Both the position numbers and the translations under genes were made by a program. 64,000 bases of DNA, from the NCBI GenBank assembly GCA_036172095.1, contig JAVHSH010000012.1, positions 69,274-133,273 on the forward strand, read 5' to 3'. The stretch's first letter is position 1. Every line of letters begins with the position of its first letter. Source of the DNA: JAKBEU01 sp036172095. GTDB lineage: Bacteria; Patescibacteriota; Microgenomatia; UBA1406; GWC2-37-13. Below the pieces are notes generated by a model. That model saw only the letters and a program-made list of their open reading frames with translations, made no database searches and was not told where the DNA came from. Positions 24,651 through 34,208 of this stretch are shown here, one piece after another.

Positions 24651-25226
24651 ATGACAAACCGTTCTTCCCCCCTTCGCGTCGGATTCGATATGGACGGCGT
24701 ATTACTCTATAATCCAGCTCGCATTATCCGCCCCTTCATGTCGACAATCAAACATTTTTTTCTCCCAAAAAAACAGCTCCATTTCTATTACCCAAAGACA
24801 TCCATCGAAAAGTGGTTGTTCAAACTTGCACATAAATCAAGCATCTACAATGCCCCGGGAATCGAAGAAATCAAACGGCTTGTTGACCAAGAAAAAATTG
24901 AGGCATATCTTATCACTGCTCGCTACAACTTCCTTGGAGTGAGTGTTGGTCGATGGGTAAAAAAAAATAAACTCGAAAAAACATTTTCCGGTGTATTCTT
25001 TAATAGCCAAGATGAGGAGCCGCATCTGTTCAAAGAAAAAATGATACGAAAACTCCAGCTCGACATATATGTTGAAGACAATCTTGATATCGTCAGTCAT
25101 CTCAAGAAAACCACACCGGCAGATGTCTTATGGATATATAATATTTTGGATAGGACGACCCCATTTCCAAATAAATTCCCTCATTTGAAGAATGCTATCA
25201 AGTACATAATTGATGCCATCAAATAG
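24651..25226 (+). CDS. HAD-superfamily hydrolase-like protein
   Basis: The 191-residue protein starts MTNRSSPLRVGFDMDGVLLYN: FDMDGV is HAD motif I with both catalytic Asp. AYLITARYN near 84 is motif II with the Thr, and IYVEDNLDIV near 138 is motif III/IV. It resembles small HAD phosphatases such as 5'-nucleotidase or polysaccharide-related proteins. It is directly followed by the GT4 gene (no gap), so a role in glycan synthesis is plausible. The substrate is unknown. Confidence 0.75.
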   Translation: MTNRSSPLRVGFDMDGVLLYNPARIIRPFMSTIKHFFLPKKQLHFYYPKTSIEKWLFKLAHKSSIYNAPGIEEIKRLVDQEKIEAYLITARYNFLGVSVGRWVKKNKLEKTFSGVFFNSQDEEPHLFKEKMIRKLQLDIYVEDNLDIVSHLKKTTPADVLWIYNILDRTTPFPNKFPHLKNAIKYIIDAIK

Positions 25227-26393
25227 ATGAAAGAAAACACATCGTCCATGCGAGTATTATTTTTCTCTCCCTATTTTCATCCCTATATTTCCGGCACGAC
25301 ACAGTATCCGTTCAGATTATTTATGGAACAGAGGGAAAAAATGACGGCGACCTGTTTGACATTCAAATACAAAAAAGGGCTCCCTGATTCGTCGCGTATA
25401 TCTCCCCGTTGTGTCGTCAAACGGATGCCATTTTTCACCAGGATTTCAAAAGGATTCCTATCACCTCAATCACTCATCATCTTTTGGAAGGAACTTTCAA
25501 AACATGATATCGTCATGGTTAACTTGCCCAGTTTCGAAGGTATTTTCCTTGCACTATTCGCAAAACTGAGGAGAAAATCCCTTATCTCCGTGTTGCATTC
25601 AGAAGTAGTATTACCCCCAGGAATCTCGAATGCGATTGTCAATTTCGTACTCAATATTGGGGTATCGCTACAACTTGTATTATCCGAGAAAATAATCATC
25701 TATGATGAGGATTATTACTCAGACAAACCCTTCTATAAGCTATTCAAAAATAAAATGCAGATTATTCTTCCCCCTATCCATTTCGAAGAATCTGATGCGA
25801 AATATTCTGATGTCTTGAGGGAAATGAAGGCAAAAAAAATATGCGTCGGTTTTTGCGGACGAATCGCATATGAAAAAGGAATCGATATCCTTATCAACGC
25901 TGCAAAAAAAATAGATGATGTTCATATTTTTTTTGCAGGGCCCCATGGCAAAGATGTTGTTGGCGAAGATGAATATTTTCAAAAAATAAAGAAAAGGCTT
26001 ATTTCTTGTAACATTACACATTCATTTCTTGGTGTACTTTCTGAATCGCAACTTGCCTCATTTTATAAATCAATCGATATGCTCGTGCTTCCCTCGATAA
26101 ATAGGACCGAGGCCTTCGGATTAGTCCAAGTTGAAGCGATGCTCCATGGAACCCCCGTCATCGCATCAGATCTTCCTGGCGTTCGCGTTCCTATCCATCT
26201 ATCACACATGGGGAAAATCATCCCAATTGGCGATAGCGACAGTCTCGCAAATGCGATTATCGAAATCCACACACATAAAGACCGGTATACACAGAAGGAA
26301 AAAGTCCAAAAAATAAGATCTCTCTTTGATTCACAAAAAACCTATAAAGCAATTTATAATCTTCTTAGCTCATATGCAAGTAAAAACGCTTGA
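25227..26393 (+). CDS. family 4 (GT-B) glycosyltransferase
   Basis: The 388-residue enzyme has the two Rossmann-like halves of GT4: FFSPYFHPYISGTTQYP near 11 for the acceptor side, CVGFCGRIAYEKGIDILI near 207 and TEAFGLVQVEAMLHGTPVIASDLPG near 292, the last being the E..7..E motif that binds the nucleotide sugar. It transfers a hexose-type sugar from a nucleotide donor, presumably to a lipid-linked glycan. The ATG immediately follows the stop of the HAD gene, and its 3' end overlaps the methyltransferase start by 20 bases. Confidence 0.9.
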   Translation: MKENTSSMRVLFFSPYFHPYISGTTQYPFRLFMEQREKMTATCLTFKYKKGLPDSSRISPRCVVKRMPFFTRISKGFLSPQSLIIFWKELSKHDIVMVNLPSFEGIFLALFAKLRRKSLISVLHSEVVLPPGISNAIVNFVLNIGVSLQLVLSEKIIIYDEDYYSDKPFYKLFKNKMQIILPPIHFEESDAKYSDVLREMKAKKICVGFCGRIAYEKGIDILINAAKKIDDVHIFFAGPHGKDVVGEDEYFQKIKKRLISCNITHSFLGVLSESQLASFYKSIDMLVLPSINRTEAFGLVQVEAMLHGTPVIASDLPGVRVPIHLSHMGKIIPIGDSDSLANAIIEIHTHKDRYTQKEKVQKIRSLFDSQKTYKAIYNLLSSYASKNA

Positions 26394-27144
26394 TTATTTT
26401 ATCCAGGAAAATCTAAAATCACGCCCATATTTTTTTTCGTTCATTCGACCACAGGAAGCGGTATTATTTGAAAAATATAAACGGTATTGCAAAAAAATAA
26501 TACTTGATTTCGGATGTGGAGACGGATTTTTTGCCGAGACTATATTTGGGAAAAATACCATTGATATCGGACTTGATGTCCCTTCAAGTAGGATGGAGAT
26601 GGCACGAAAAAATAATGTCTATAAAAAAATCATTTCATATGAGGGAATATATATTCCCCTCGAATCATCATCAGTACATTCCATTATTTCAAACTGTGTC
26701 TTTGAACATATTCCCCATATCGAAATGAGTCTTGTTGAGATGAATAGAATACTCAAACCAGGGGGACATCTCATCACTTCAGTTATGTGTTCGACGTGGA
26801 GTGAGAATTTGAACGGAAAAAAATTCCTCGGACTTCCCTATGTGAGGTGGTTCAATAAAATGCAGGAACATAATTCCTTACTTTCCAAAAAACAGTGGAT
26901 GGAGTTGTTTGAAAAGAATGGTTTTGAAATCGTGAAGGATGAAGATTATTTGTATGAACGAGCATCAAAGATGGTCGAAATAAATCATTTTCTATCACTC
27001 CCCTCCCTTATTCTCCATGCGCTCACCGGCAAATGGACCTTTGGTTCTCCTCATAGCAAAGTTGAGATGAAATCAATACATACGCTTATTGGTTCCGACA
27101 AAAAAAATCCTTCTGCCTGTTTTTTTGTATTGAGGAAAAAGTAA
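26374..27144 (+). CDS. SAM-dependent methyltransferase
   Basis: The 256-residue product has class I methyltransferase signatures: IILDFGCGDGFFAETIF near 44 (motif I), IGLDVPSSRMEMA near 66 (the acidic end of strand 2), SNCVFEHIPHI near 107 and LKPGGHLITSV near 130. The C-terminal third is aromatic-rich and may bind the acceptor. The start at 26374 (MQVKTLDYF) overlaps the glycosyltransferase end by 20 bases; the frame also runs from 26326 but that would overlap far more. It likely methylates a sugar or lipid in the same pathway. Confidence 0.85.
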   Translation: MQVKTLDYFIQENLKSRPYFFSFIRPQEAVLFEKYKRYCKKIILDFGCGDGFFAETIFGKNTIDIGLDVPSSRMEMARKNNVYKKIISYEGIYIPLESSSVHSIISNCVFEHIPHIEMSLVEMNRILKPGGHLITSVMCSTWSENLNGKKFLGLPYVRWFNKMQEHNSLLSKKQWMELFEKNGFEIVKDEDYLYERASKMVEINHFLSLPSLILHALTGKWTFGSPHSKVEMKSIHTLIGSDKKNPSACFFVLRKK

Positions 27145-27159
27145 AGACACTAGCTGTAC

Positions 27160-28851
27160 TCAGTTTCTTTTGAATATCTTCACTAAGGGATGATCATAGA
27201 CCGTGAAAGCTTCCTCTGCCCATTGGTCCGGAAAATCAATCGGTATCCCTACATACCGCAATGAAGGATAGGAAGAGAACTCCTTGATGAGGGAATATCC
27301 TGCATCCCCATTAAACATGTCTTTGTAGAACTTGGTCGCCAGAGGATACCGTTTTGGCACAGAAGGCATGCTTCCCCACCCTCTATTTGAGGACATAATG
27401 TAGTAGTCCGCCGTACTGAGTTGTACGTTGATTACATCCCATTTCGCTACGGATTCAGGATCGAACACATGCACTTCAAGATTTTTGTATTTCTTGTAGA
27501 TCGTGTTCTCAATGGGTACTGGTAACGGATCATCCCAATATTCGGAAAGAAGAATCGCATTAGAAGGAATATGCAGATACATCCATTTTGAAGCGGTTAT
27601 GCGGGAATGATCTTTTGTATAGATGGAAAAAAATGCAAGCGGCCAAACAATAATGCCAATGAAGATTATCAGGTGTAAGGATATGACCAGAATTGGATTT
27701 TTTATATCCTTGATTACGGATACAATCCGTTCCAGACCGATTGCAGCGAATATGGCAAGAAAAGGGTATATGAATATCATATAACGCATCGTTTTTGCAA
27801 ACTGCAATGACTGGAATACGATAAAGAGGGTCATCCAAATGATTCCAATCGTCAGAACCGCATAATTCTTTCTCAAGAACACAAAGACTATTCCCGCTAA
27901 AGAAAGAATGAAATAGGCTGGCCCAACGCCAAAATAAAAAATGTTCGTAATCTGGAAGAGAGGGGATTTTGCTATCCATTGGACTGCCGGTGGATAATAC
28001 CCGAGGGGATTATCATATGACTTCAGTTCCAAAATGGCATTGATGAACTTCCAACTGATGCGGGGATCAATGATGGAACTTGTTTCAAAGTAATATGGCG
28101 ACCCTACCCGAAGTGCCACATAGGAAAACAGAATGAAGGTTATCATTCCAGCATATGATTGTACCTTACTATGCTTGCTTGATGTAATAGCTCGTCGGAA
28201 CGCCCTCACAATAAATATTAGTATGAGCGGCATAAAATAGAAAGCACTAATCTTACTTGCAAATGCTAAGCCCAAAAATATTCCTGATAGGCTCATGTTC
28301 AGAACATATCCCTTATCTTTTTCACTACTTGACTGGAGCGCGTAATATACGCTTAACCAACAGAACAGATTGAGAAACGTATCAACTGCAAAAAAATGGG
28401 AAAGTTGTATTGGAAGCACAGCAATCGCATAAAAAAAGGCCGCAAACAATTTTATTGATGGATGTAGCTTCATTTTCTTTTCCAAAAGTCCACATATCTT
28501 ATATATGATGAGGATTATGAGTGCATCAGCAAGCCCGGAAAATATTCTTCCTTGTCGAGGGAATGTCTCATACGTATTGTTATACATGAGCTCACCAAAT
28601 ACTTTATTGATGAATAAAGGGAAGGTTCCATACACGTAAAACGAAAAGCCTTTGTTTGCAGGATTGAAAGCGGATGTTTTTGGGTCCATGTATCCTGAAA
28701 AAGTTCGCGGAAGTCTCGTATCGACCCCAACCATAGTCAAGAATCTCTCATCTGGATGCATATGGGATCCTTGATCCCAGTTGTTGCCGAAAAGACGCAG
28801 AAATAGACCGAACAAAATAACGATGAATAGACCGATGCGTATGAATTTCAT
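27160..28851 (-). CDS. PMT/ArnT-type membrane glycosyltransferase (GT39-like)
   Basis: The 563-residue protein has about ten transmembrane helices and a large first external loop containing MHPDERF near 31, the Asp-Glu pair that is catalytic in dolichol- or undecaprenyl-dependent GT-C enzymes. SHFFAVDTFLNLFCWL near 152 and LASKISAFYFMPL near 198 follow the PMT_2 pattern. The C-terminal about 130 residues form an external domain. It probably moves a sugar from a polyprenyl phosphate to an exported protein or glycan. Its ATG overlaps the CBS stop by one base. Confidence 0.85.
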   Translation of the reverse strand: MKFIRIGLFIVILFGLFLRLFGNNWDQGSHMHPDERFLTMVGVDTRLPRTFSGYMDPKTSAFNPANKGFSFYVYGTFPLFINKVFGELMYNNTYETFPRQGRIFSGLADALIILIIYKICGLLEKKMKLHPSIKLFAAFFYAIAVLPIQLSHFFAVDTFLNLFCWLSVYYALQSSSEKDKGYVLNMSLSGIFLGLAFASKISAFYFMPLILIFIVRAFRRAITSSKHSKVQSYAGMITFILFSYVALRVGSPYYFETSSIIDPRISWKFINAILELKSYDNPLGYYPPAVQWIAKSPLFQITNIFYFGVGPAYFILSLAGIVFVFLRKNYAVLTIGIIWMTLFIVFQSLQFAKTMRYMIFIYPFLAIFAAIGLERIVSVIKDIKNPILVISLHLIIFIGIIVWPLAFFSIYTKDHSRITASKWMYLHIPSNAILLSEYWDDPLPVPIENTIYKKYKNLEVHVFDPESVAKWDVINVQLSTADYYIMSSNRGWGSMPSVPKRYPLATKFYKDMFNGDAGYSLIKEFSSYPSLRYVGIPIDFPDQWAEEAFTVYDHPLVKIFKRN

Positions 28852-29915
28852 TATTTCTGATCATTTTTTACTTTCTGTAAGACGCCCTCCAAATCCCTCC
28901 CCTCCTCAACAACGACTTTCGGCTCACCTTTCCTTGGAATTAGGGACAACACTGCTTTGAATAGGCCTCCTTGTTTTTCTTCTTTCACATACAGTTTTGC
29001 CTTTGATACATCCTTCTTTCTCATCAACTGTTCCTTCAATCGTTCAAAGAAACCCTTGGTGATTATTGAGCTTTTCAACGAAAGATTCTGTGTCGACATC
29101 TCCATTTTTGTGACAGACGGTTCATGGACAAGTAGTTTGAGCAGATCTCTCGTTGTGATTATGTCGATTGGTTTATTATATTTGTCGATTATCACGATGC
29201 TCCCTATCTTTTTTTCAAGTATCAAGTGAAGTGCATCCCGCGCAAAATCATTCGTCCCAAGCGTCAATACGTATGACCTGAGGAAATGGCTGACGCGCTT
29301 TGTCTGAAGTGTTGATTTGTCAGTATTGAGTGCACCTCGCTCTTTCTTTTTTGGCGTAATCAAGAACGTGATGAGGTCATAATAGCTCAAAATCCCCCGT
29401 AGTTTCTCCTCTTTATTAACAACGACTAACTTCGACAGCTTTGACTCTTTGAAAATATGGAGCGCATGACTGATGGTATCTTCCTCTTGGATTGTGACCA
29501 GTGGTCGTTTTTTTGCCCTAATCATATCGCTTATCCGTATCGTGAATATATTGTTTGATTCATATGCTCTGAACAGCCCCCGTGCCGATACCATTCCGAT
29601 GAATTTATCCTGGTCGTCGAATGCAGGAAGATAGTGTATTTTCGACTCCATGATCATCTGTGCAATTTTTCCTGCTGAGTGTTGAAGCTTAACATGAGGA
29701 GCGTGTACTAGGCAATGTTCTATCTTTATATTTGATGGATGGGATGATTTGATTATCGAGTAATAAGGATTGATTATTCCGACATATTTCTTTTCCTTAT
29801 CGAAAATGAAAGCTGCCGAATGGGAACTCGGTAGCCTACTCAATACACTTGATAGGACGTCGTCGGAAGAGGCCTTAATAATTCCTTCTGTTTGTAGTAG
29901 TTTTGATGTTTTCAT
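28851..29915 (-). CDS. four-CBS-domain protein
   Basis: The 354-residue protein consists of two CBS pairs in about residues 1-260: IHYLPAFDDQDKFIGMVSARGLF near 93, LSKLVVVNKEEKLRGILSYYDLI near 154 and GSIVIIDKYNKPIDIITTRDLL near 233 are typical CBS hairpins. CBS pairs bind adenine nucleotides and regulate partners. The C-terminal 95 residues are basic and of unknown fold. It overlaps pepA by four bases and the PMT-like gene by one, so all three are translated together; what it regulates is not visible. Confidence 0.8.
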   Translation of the reverse strand: MKTSKLLQTEGIIKASSDDVLSSVLSRLPSSHSAAFIFDKEKKYVGIINPYYSIIKSSHPSNIKIEHCLVHAPHVKLQHSAGKIAQMIMESKIHYLPAFDDQDKFIGMVSARGLFRAYESNNIFTIRISDMIRAKKRPLVTIQEEDTISHALHIFKESKLSKLVVVNKEEKLRGILSYYDLITFLITPKKKERGALNTDKSTLQTKRVSHFLRSYVLTLGTNDFARDALHLILEKKIGSIVIIDKYNKPIDIITTRDLLKLLVHEPSVTKMEMSTQNLSLKSSIITKGFFERLKEQLMRKKDVSKAKLYVKEEKQGGLFKAVLSLIPRKGEPKVVVEEGRDLEGVLQKVKNDQK

Positions 29916-31372
29916 AGATCTTTCTGTTCTTCAAGAAAATGAATAATTGATACTACTCCCCACCCTGTCGCTCCTCCGCTATCTTTATGCGCTGGTCCCG
30001 CGATGTCGATATGCATCCAATGGGCTTTTTCGACGAACTCCTGTAAAAATAGCGCTGCTGTTATTGCTCCACCATATCGTCCTCCCCCGATATTCTTCAG
30101 GTCGGCAATTTTGCTCTTCATTTGTTTTGCATATGTCTGCTGAAGCGGCATCTGCCAATATATATCGCCTACTCTCTCAGTATACGGCTTATATAGTTTC
30201 TCGAATTGGGTATTATTGGAAAATAAACCTGCCAAATCGCTTCCGAGAGCAACAACGCATGCTCCCGTTAATGTCGCCAAATCGATGATGTAATCGGATT
30301 TAAGATTTTTTTCCGCGTACACCAATGCATCCGCCAGAGCCAATCTTCCTTCAGCATCCGTATTAAGGACTTCTATTGTTTTCCCGTTAAGTGCAGTGAC
30401 GATATCGCCCGGTTTCATCGCTTTTCCTGAGGGCATATTCTCACATGCGGGAAGAAGTCCATATATATCACTAAATGCATGGATCTGTGGTCGCAACGAC
30501 GCAAGATAATCAAATATACCAAGGACGCTCGCACCCCCTGCCATATCTATCTTCATATCCATCATCCCCTCACTTGGTTTAAGTGAAAGACCGCCTGAAT
30601 CGAATGTTATGGATTTTCCCACGAGGGATAGTATTTTTTTTCCAGTCCCTTTGTAATGTAATACGATGAAATATGCCGGTCGATCGCTCCCCTCCGCCAC
30701 ACCAAGGAAGGCTCCCATCCCAAGCTTTTCACAATCGCTTTTTGATAATGCTTTCACGCTGACTGTCCCTTTTGATTTTTTTTCAATCTCGAGCGCGTGC
30801 TTAAGCATCACCTCAGGGTGCATATGTGAAGCAGGAGTATTGACCAAGTCACGAGTCAACAATTGAGCATTCGCTGTTTGGACTCCTTTTTCTATTTCAG
30901 TTTGAGTTGAGTCTGTTTTAGTAAGATATACATTACGAATCGATGGATGTTTCTTCTTATGATCCGTCCCCATGAACCTGTCGAATGAATAGGAACCAAT
31001 ACTGATTGCTTCAACAACTGAACGAACTGATAGACCACTTGCTTCATCAATAACGTCTATTTCTGATATTTTTATCTTCCGCGCAGTCTGTATCGCTTCC
31101 TCTATTTTACTCCTAACTTGACCTTCCTGGATTTGCTTTTTTTCTCCCAGCCCTATGACATAAATATGTCTTACTTCTGAACCTGAAATATATTCAAAAT
31201 GAAGCGTTTCCCCTTTTTTTCCTGAAAACTCATCTTTTTTTGCTTTGACCTGAAGATTCTTGTAAATTTCTGAATCTATTCCTTTGAGTTGCTTGTATCC
31301 TTGGAGTGCTGTAATTATTAAAAATAATGAAGGTTTTGCTAAGGTTTCTCGTATATGTATATTCGGTGTCAT
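29912..31372 (-). CDS. pepA: leucyl aminopeptidase (M17)
   Basis: The 486-residue enzyme removes N-terminal amino acids using two divalent metals. SITFDSGGLSLKPSEGMMDMKIDMAGG near 248 gives the lysine/aspartate metal ligands and NTDAEGRLALADAL near 330 is the family signature with the Asp, Glu and Arg of the active site. The N-terminal 160 residues form the usual macro-like domain. The length is normal. As first gene of an operon with the CBS and PMT-like genes it is transcribed away from the ATP-grasp cluster; a TATA-like box lies next to its ATG. Confidence 0.94.
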   Translation of the reverse strand: MTPNIHIRETLAKPSLFLIITALQGYKQLKGIDSEIYKNLQVKAKKDEFSGKKGETLHFEYISGSEVRHIYVIGLGEKKQIQEGQVRSKIEEAIQTARKIKISEIDVIDEASGLSVRSVVEAISIGSYSFDRFMGTDHKKKHPSIRNVYLTKTDSTQTEIEKGVQTANAQLLTRDLVNTPASHMHPEVMLKHALEIEKKSKGTVSVKALSKSDCEKLGMGAFLGVAEGSDRPAYFIVLHYKGTGKKILSLVGKSITFDSGGLSLKPSEGMMDMKIDMAGGASVLGIFDYLASLRPQIHAFSDIYGLLPACENMPSGKAMKPGDIVTALNGKTIEVLNTDAEGRLALADALVYAEKNLKSDYIIDLATLTGACVVALGSDLAGLFSNNTQFEKLYKPYTERVGDIYWQMPLQQTYAKQMKSKIADLKNIGGGRYGGAITAALFLQEFVEKAHWMHIDIAGPAHKDSGGATGWGVVSIIHFLEEQKDL

Positions 31373-31435
31373 AGTGAAACTATATTACTGCTTCATAAAA
31401 TGAGTGTCAATAGGTGCGATAAAACACGAACACTA

Positions 31436-31465
31436 TTGACAAATAGGAGAAAATAATCATAATGT
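31436..31465 (+). promoter_or_regulatory. leaderless promoter of the ATP-grasp cluster
   Basis: TTGACA (31436-31441), an 18-base spacer and TAATGT (31460-31465), with the ATG six bases later at 31472. It is one of the clearest promoters in the window and implies a transcript that begins at the start codon. Confidence 0.65.
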
Positions 31466-31471
31466 AGCTAC

Positions 31472-32887
31472 ATGAAAACGATACTGTCTTCGCACACGAC
31501 TAAAACTTCAAAAAGAAAAAGTATCCATAATGAGCTTGTCGCATACATCTATAATGTTGTTGAAGATGAATGGTCTTTCATTTCTTCCATTACCGATAAA
31601 CAAAAAAGGAAAAACGAAATCGATAACGACAATAGTTCCTCCGACTGCTATCTGTTCGCCAATGCCAACGAAGAGGAATTTATATATATCTCACCGGTCG
31701 CCATCTCTTTGAATTTCAAACGATATTTCCAAGACCTCATCGGAGCAAAAAAAATAAATATTCTTGTCCCAAAAAAGGTGAGCGGTCTTGTGTGCCGCGA
31801 TTTTTTCAATGATAAACATCTTTTCAACAACTTCATAAAAAAAGCAAAAAGATATAAAAAAGTCACCCTTATAAGCTATGCCTCTTCACCATTCTTTCTT
31901 GATCTGAAAGAAAAAATACATGAAAGAGGAATCTCAGTTTCAGCGCCGGAATCTCCCGAAGTTGATTGTTCGTGGACCGTCAATTTCTATGGCAGCAAAT
32001 CCGGCATTCGCCAGCTCGCCCAACAAAGTACAGCTCTTGAACCAGACTTCATCATGCCGGAAGGCATCATTTGTGTTGGAAAGCTGGATGCGGCGCGTAT
32101 CGCCGCAAACAAATACATTAGGGATAAAGGGGTGGTTATCAAAACAAATAAAGGAAGCAGTGGTAATGGTGTCCTTATCTTTCGAAGCGGCGACTTACCT
32201 AATGAATATAAAGCATGTGAAAAATCCATTTACTCCATTTTTAACCAGAATGAATATTGGGACCGCTACCCCATCGTCATCGAAGATCTCATTTCGGTCA
32301 ATCTGAATAACGAAACGAGCTTTCCCAATATCGAATTCAAAATCCATAAGAATGGAAAAATTGAAATGTTATATTACTGCATCATGAAGGTTACGAAAGA
32401 TGGTGTCTTTTATGGAATCGACATGCATGAGGATGTCATCAGTGAACGCCTTGCCGCACGTATCATCGATACCGGATACTATATAGCTGAGCGATATAGT
32501 GCAGAAGGATATCGAGGACATTTTGATATTGATATGATTGCGACGAAATACAATCAAGTATTCGTCAATGAGTCAAATACAAGAAACACCGGTGGAACGG
32601 ATGTCTATAAAATGGCACTTGAACTTATTGGGAAAGATTTCATGTCTGACTCTTATGTCATCAGCAGGAGTAAACATAAATTGAATGGGAATCGCAAACA
32701 TACCCTTGCTTCAATCCTAAAAAATCTTGAGCCAATCTTATTTGACAAAAAGACGAAAGAAGGGGTTGTTATCAGTTCTGAAGTCATTATCCGCCAAAAG
32801 GAGTTGCTATATATCATCTTCGGGAACAACAAAAGGCGGGCATACCAAATTGAGGCAGAAATGCAAAGATTACTCAACAATGAATAA
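31472..32887 (+). CDS. Pgm1-like ATP-grasp ligase, paralogue 1
   Basis: The 471-residue enzyme has a basic N-terminus, an N-terminal domain with YLFANANEEEFIYISP near 60, NFYGSKSGIRQLAQQ near 170, GVVIKTNKGSSGNGVLIF near 222 (ATP-binding Lys and Gly-rich loop) and FDIDMIATKYNQVFVNESNTRNTGGTD near 350 (metal-binding Asp, Glu and Asn). This order resembles Pgm1-type ATP-grasp peptide ligases, which activate a carboxylate as acyl phosphate and join it to an amine. It starts a cluster of two more paralogues, a C45 enzyme and a Ddl-like ligase. Substrates are unknown. It shares 77 identical bases with paralogue 3. Confidence 0.75.
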   Translation: MKTILSSHTTKTSKRKSIHNELVAYIYNVVEDEWSFISSITDKQKRKNEIDNDNSSSDCYLFANANEEEFIYISPVAISLNFKRYFQDLIGAKKINILVPKKVSGLVCRDFFNDKHLFNNFIKKAKRYKKVTLISYASSPFFLDLKEKIHERGISVSAPESPEVDCSWTVNFYGSKSGIRQLAQQSTALEPDFIMPEGIICVGKLDAARIAANKYIRDKGVVIKTNKGSSGNGVLIFRSGDLPNEYKACEKSIYSIFNQNEYWDRYPIVIEDLISVNLNNETSFPNIEFKIHKNGKIEMLYYCIMKVTKDGVFYGIDMHEDVISERLAARIIDTGYYIAERYSAEGYRGHFDIDMIATKYNQVFVNESNTRNTGGTDVYKMALELIGKDFMSDSYVISRSKHKLNGNRKHTLASILKNLEPILFDKKTKEGVVISSEVIIRQKELLYIIFGNNKRRAYQIEAEMQRLLNNE

Positions 32888-34208
32888 TAAAAACACCTAT
32901 CCCATTTATATCTATAATCCCATTGAGGATGAATGGCCATTAATTTCCTCGTTCTCTGTTTATAAGCAAAAAAAATATATAAAAAGCTCGAATCGATTCG
33001 CGGACTGCTATTTATTCGCCAATGCCCTTCTCCCCTCGTTTACACTCATTACACCGATTCCTCTGGATGATGGATTTGTAGAATATTTTCATACCTTATC
33101 GAATTCTGTCTGCACCATCATAACTCCTAAATCAACCTCTCCATTTATCTGTGACAATATCGCGAAAGACACAAATGTTTTTAATCGATTAGTGGAGGAG
33201 TCAAAAACACATGGAAGTCTCACTATTTATGCCTACGCAATTTCCTCTCAATTATTTAAATTGATTAACAAATTAAAAAAGGCCGGAGTTATCATCCATG
33301 TTCCCGAAGCTCCTCAAGAAAAAGATTTATGGACTGTTGCCCATTTTGGAAGCAAATGCGGATTCCGAAAATCATTTCCTCATCTCATGCCAGAAGGCTC
33401 AATACATAAAACGCCCATAGAAACAGGTATTGCTGCAGTGAAGCGTTTCAAGGAAGAAATAGGTGTTGTTATCAAAACGGACAGAGGAAATGCAGGTCAA
33501 GGCGTTTTTATTTTCAAAAAAGGAAAAACCATCACGAATAAGAATATCGAAACACATATAAAAAAAACATTCATAAAAAATCCATATCTGAAAAAACATT
33601 CCCTCGTTGTCGAAAAATTCATAGACACAACGAAAGAAAAACGCTGTCCGTTCCCCAGCATCGAATGCTTTATCCATCAGGATGGACGAATCGAAATTCC
33701 CTATTACTGCAATATGATTGTTTCTCCTGAGGGTGAGTTCTACGGAATGGAGATGCATGAAAGCGTTTTCACGAAAAAAATCAAGGATGCGGTTTTCAAG
33801 ATGACATATGAGATTGCAGAAGAATATAGGAAAAATGGATATCGAGGACGGTTTGATGTTGATATGATTTGCGATGGAAAACGAGTATATGCGGATGAAT
33901 CGAATACTAGAATCAACGGCGGAACAGATACCTATATGATAGTGAGGAAATTGATTGGCGAGTCTTTTTTTAGTACTCGTTATGTCTTTGCGCATTATCT
34001 AACTCTCCCCTCAAAATACCCGCACACACTCAAAACCATCCTAAAAGTGTGCCAATCGCTTCTGTATGGGAAAAAAAACAAACGGGGACTGATAATCAAT
34101 TCTGGGTCCGTTATTCCATCTGGAGGTTTTTCTTACATAATCATAGAAAAATCAAAAAAACATGCATTGGAGACAAACGAAAAACTCAAAACGCTACTAG
34201 TAAATTGA
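32880..34208 (+). CDS. Pgm1-like ATP-grasp ligase, paralogue 2
   Basis: The 442-residue protein begins MNNKNTYPIYIYNPIEDEW, aligning with the YIYNVVEDEW of paralogues 1 and 3; the frame is open further upstream only because it overlaps paralogue 1. It keeps HFGSKCGF near 156, GVVIKTDRGNAGQGVFIF near 193 and FDVDMICDGKRVYADESNTRINGGTD near 323, so the ATP and metal sites look intact, but it is clearly more diverged than the other two and lacks their LAQQSTALEPDF stretch. It overlaps paralogue 1 by eight bases and converges on the C45 gene (12-base overlap). A different acceptor is likely. Confidence 0.75.
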   Translation: MNNKNTYPIYIYNPIEDEWPLISSFSVYKQKKYIKSSNRFADCYLFANALLPSFTLITPIPLDDGFVEYFHTLSNSVCTIITPKSTSPFICDNIAKDTNVFNRLVEESKTHGSLTIYAYAISSQLFKLINKLKKAGVIIHVPEAPQEKDLWTVAHFGSKCGFRKSFPHLMPEGSIHKTPIETGIAAVKRFKEEIGVVIKTDRGNAGQGVFIFKKGKTITNKNIETHIKKTFIKNPYLKKHSLVVEKFIDTTKEKRCPFPSIECFIHQDGRIEIPYYCNMIVSPEGEFYGMEMHESVFTKKIKDAVFKMTYEIAEEYRKNGYRGRFDVDMICDGKRVYADESNTRINGGTDTYMIVRKLIGESFFSTRYVFAHYLTLPSKYPHTLKTILKVCQSLLYGKKNKRGLIINSGSVIPSGGFSYIIIEKSKKHALETNEKLKTLLVN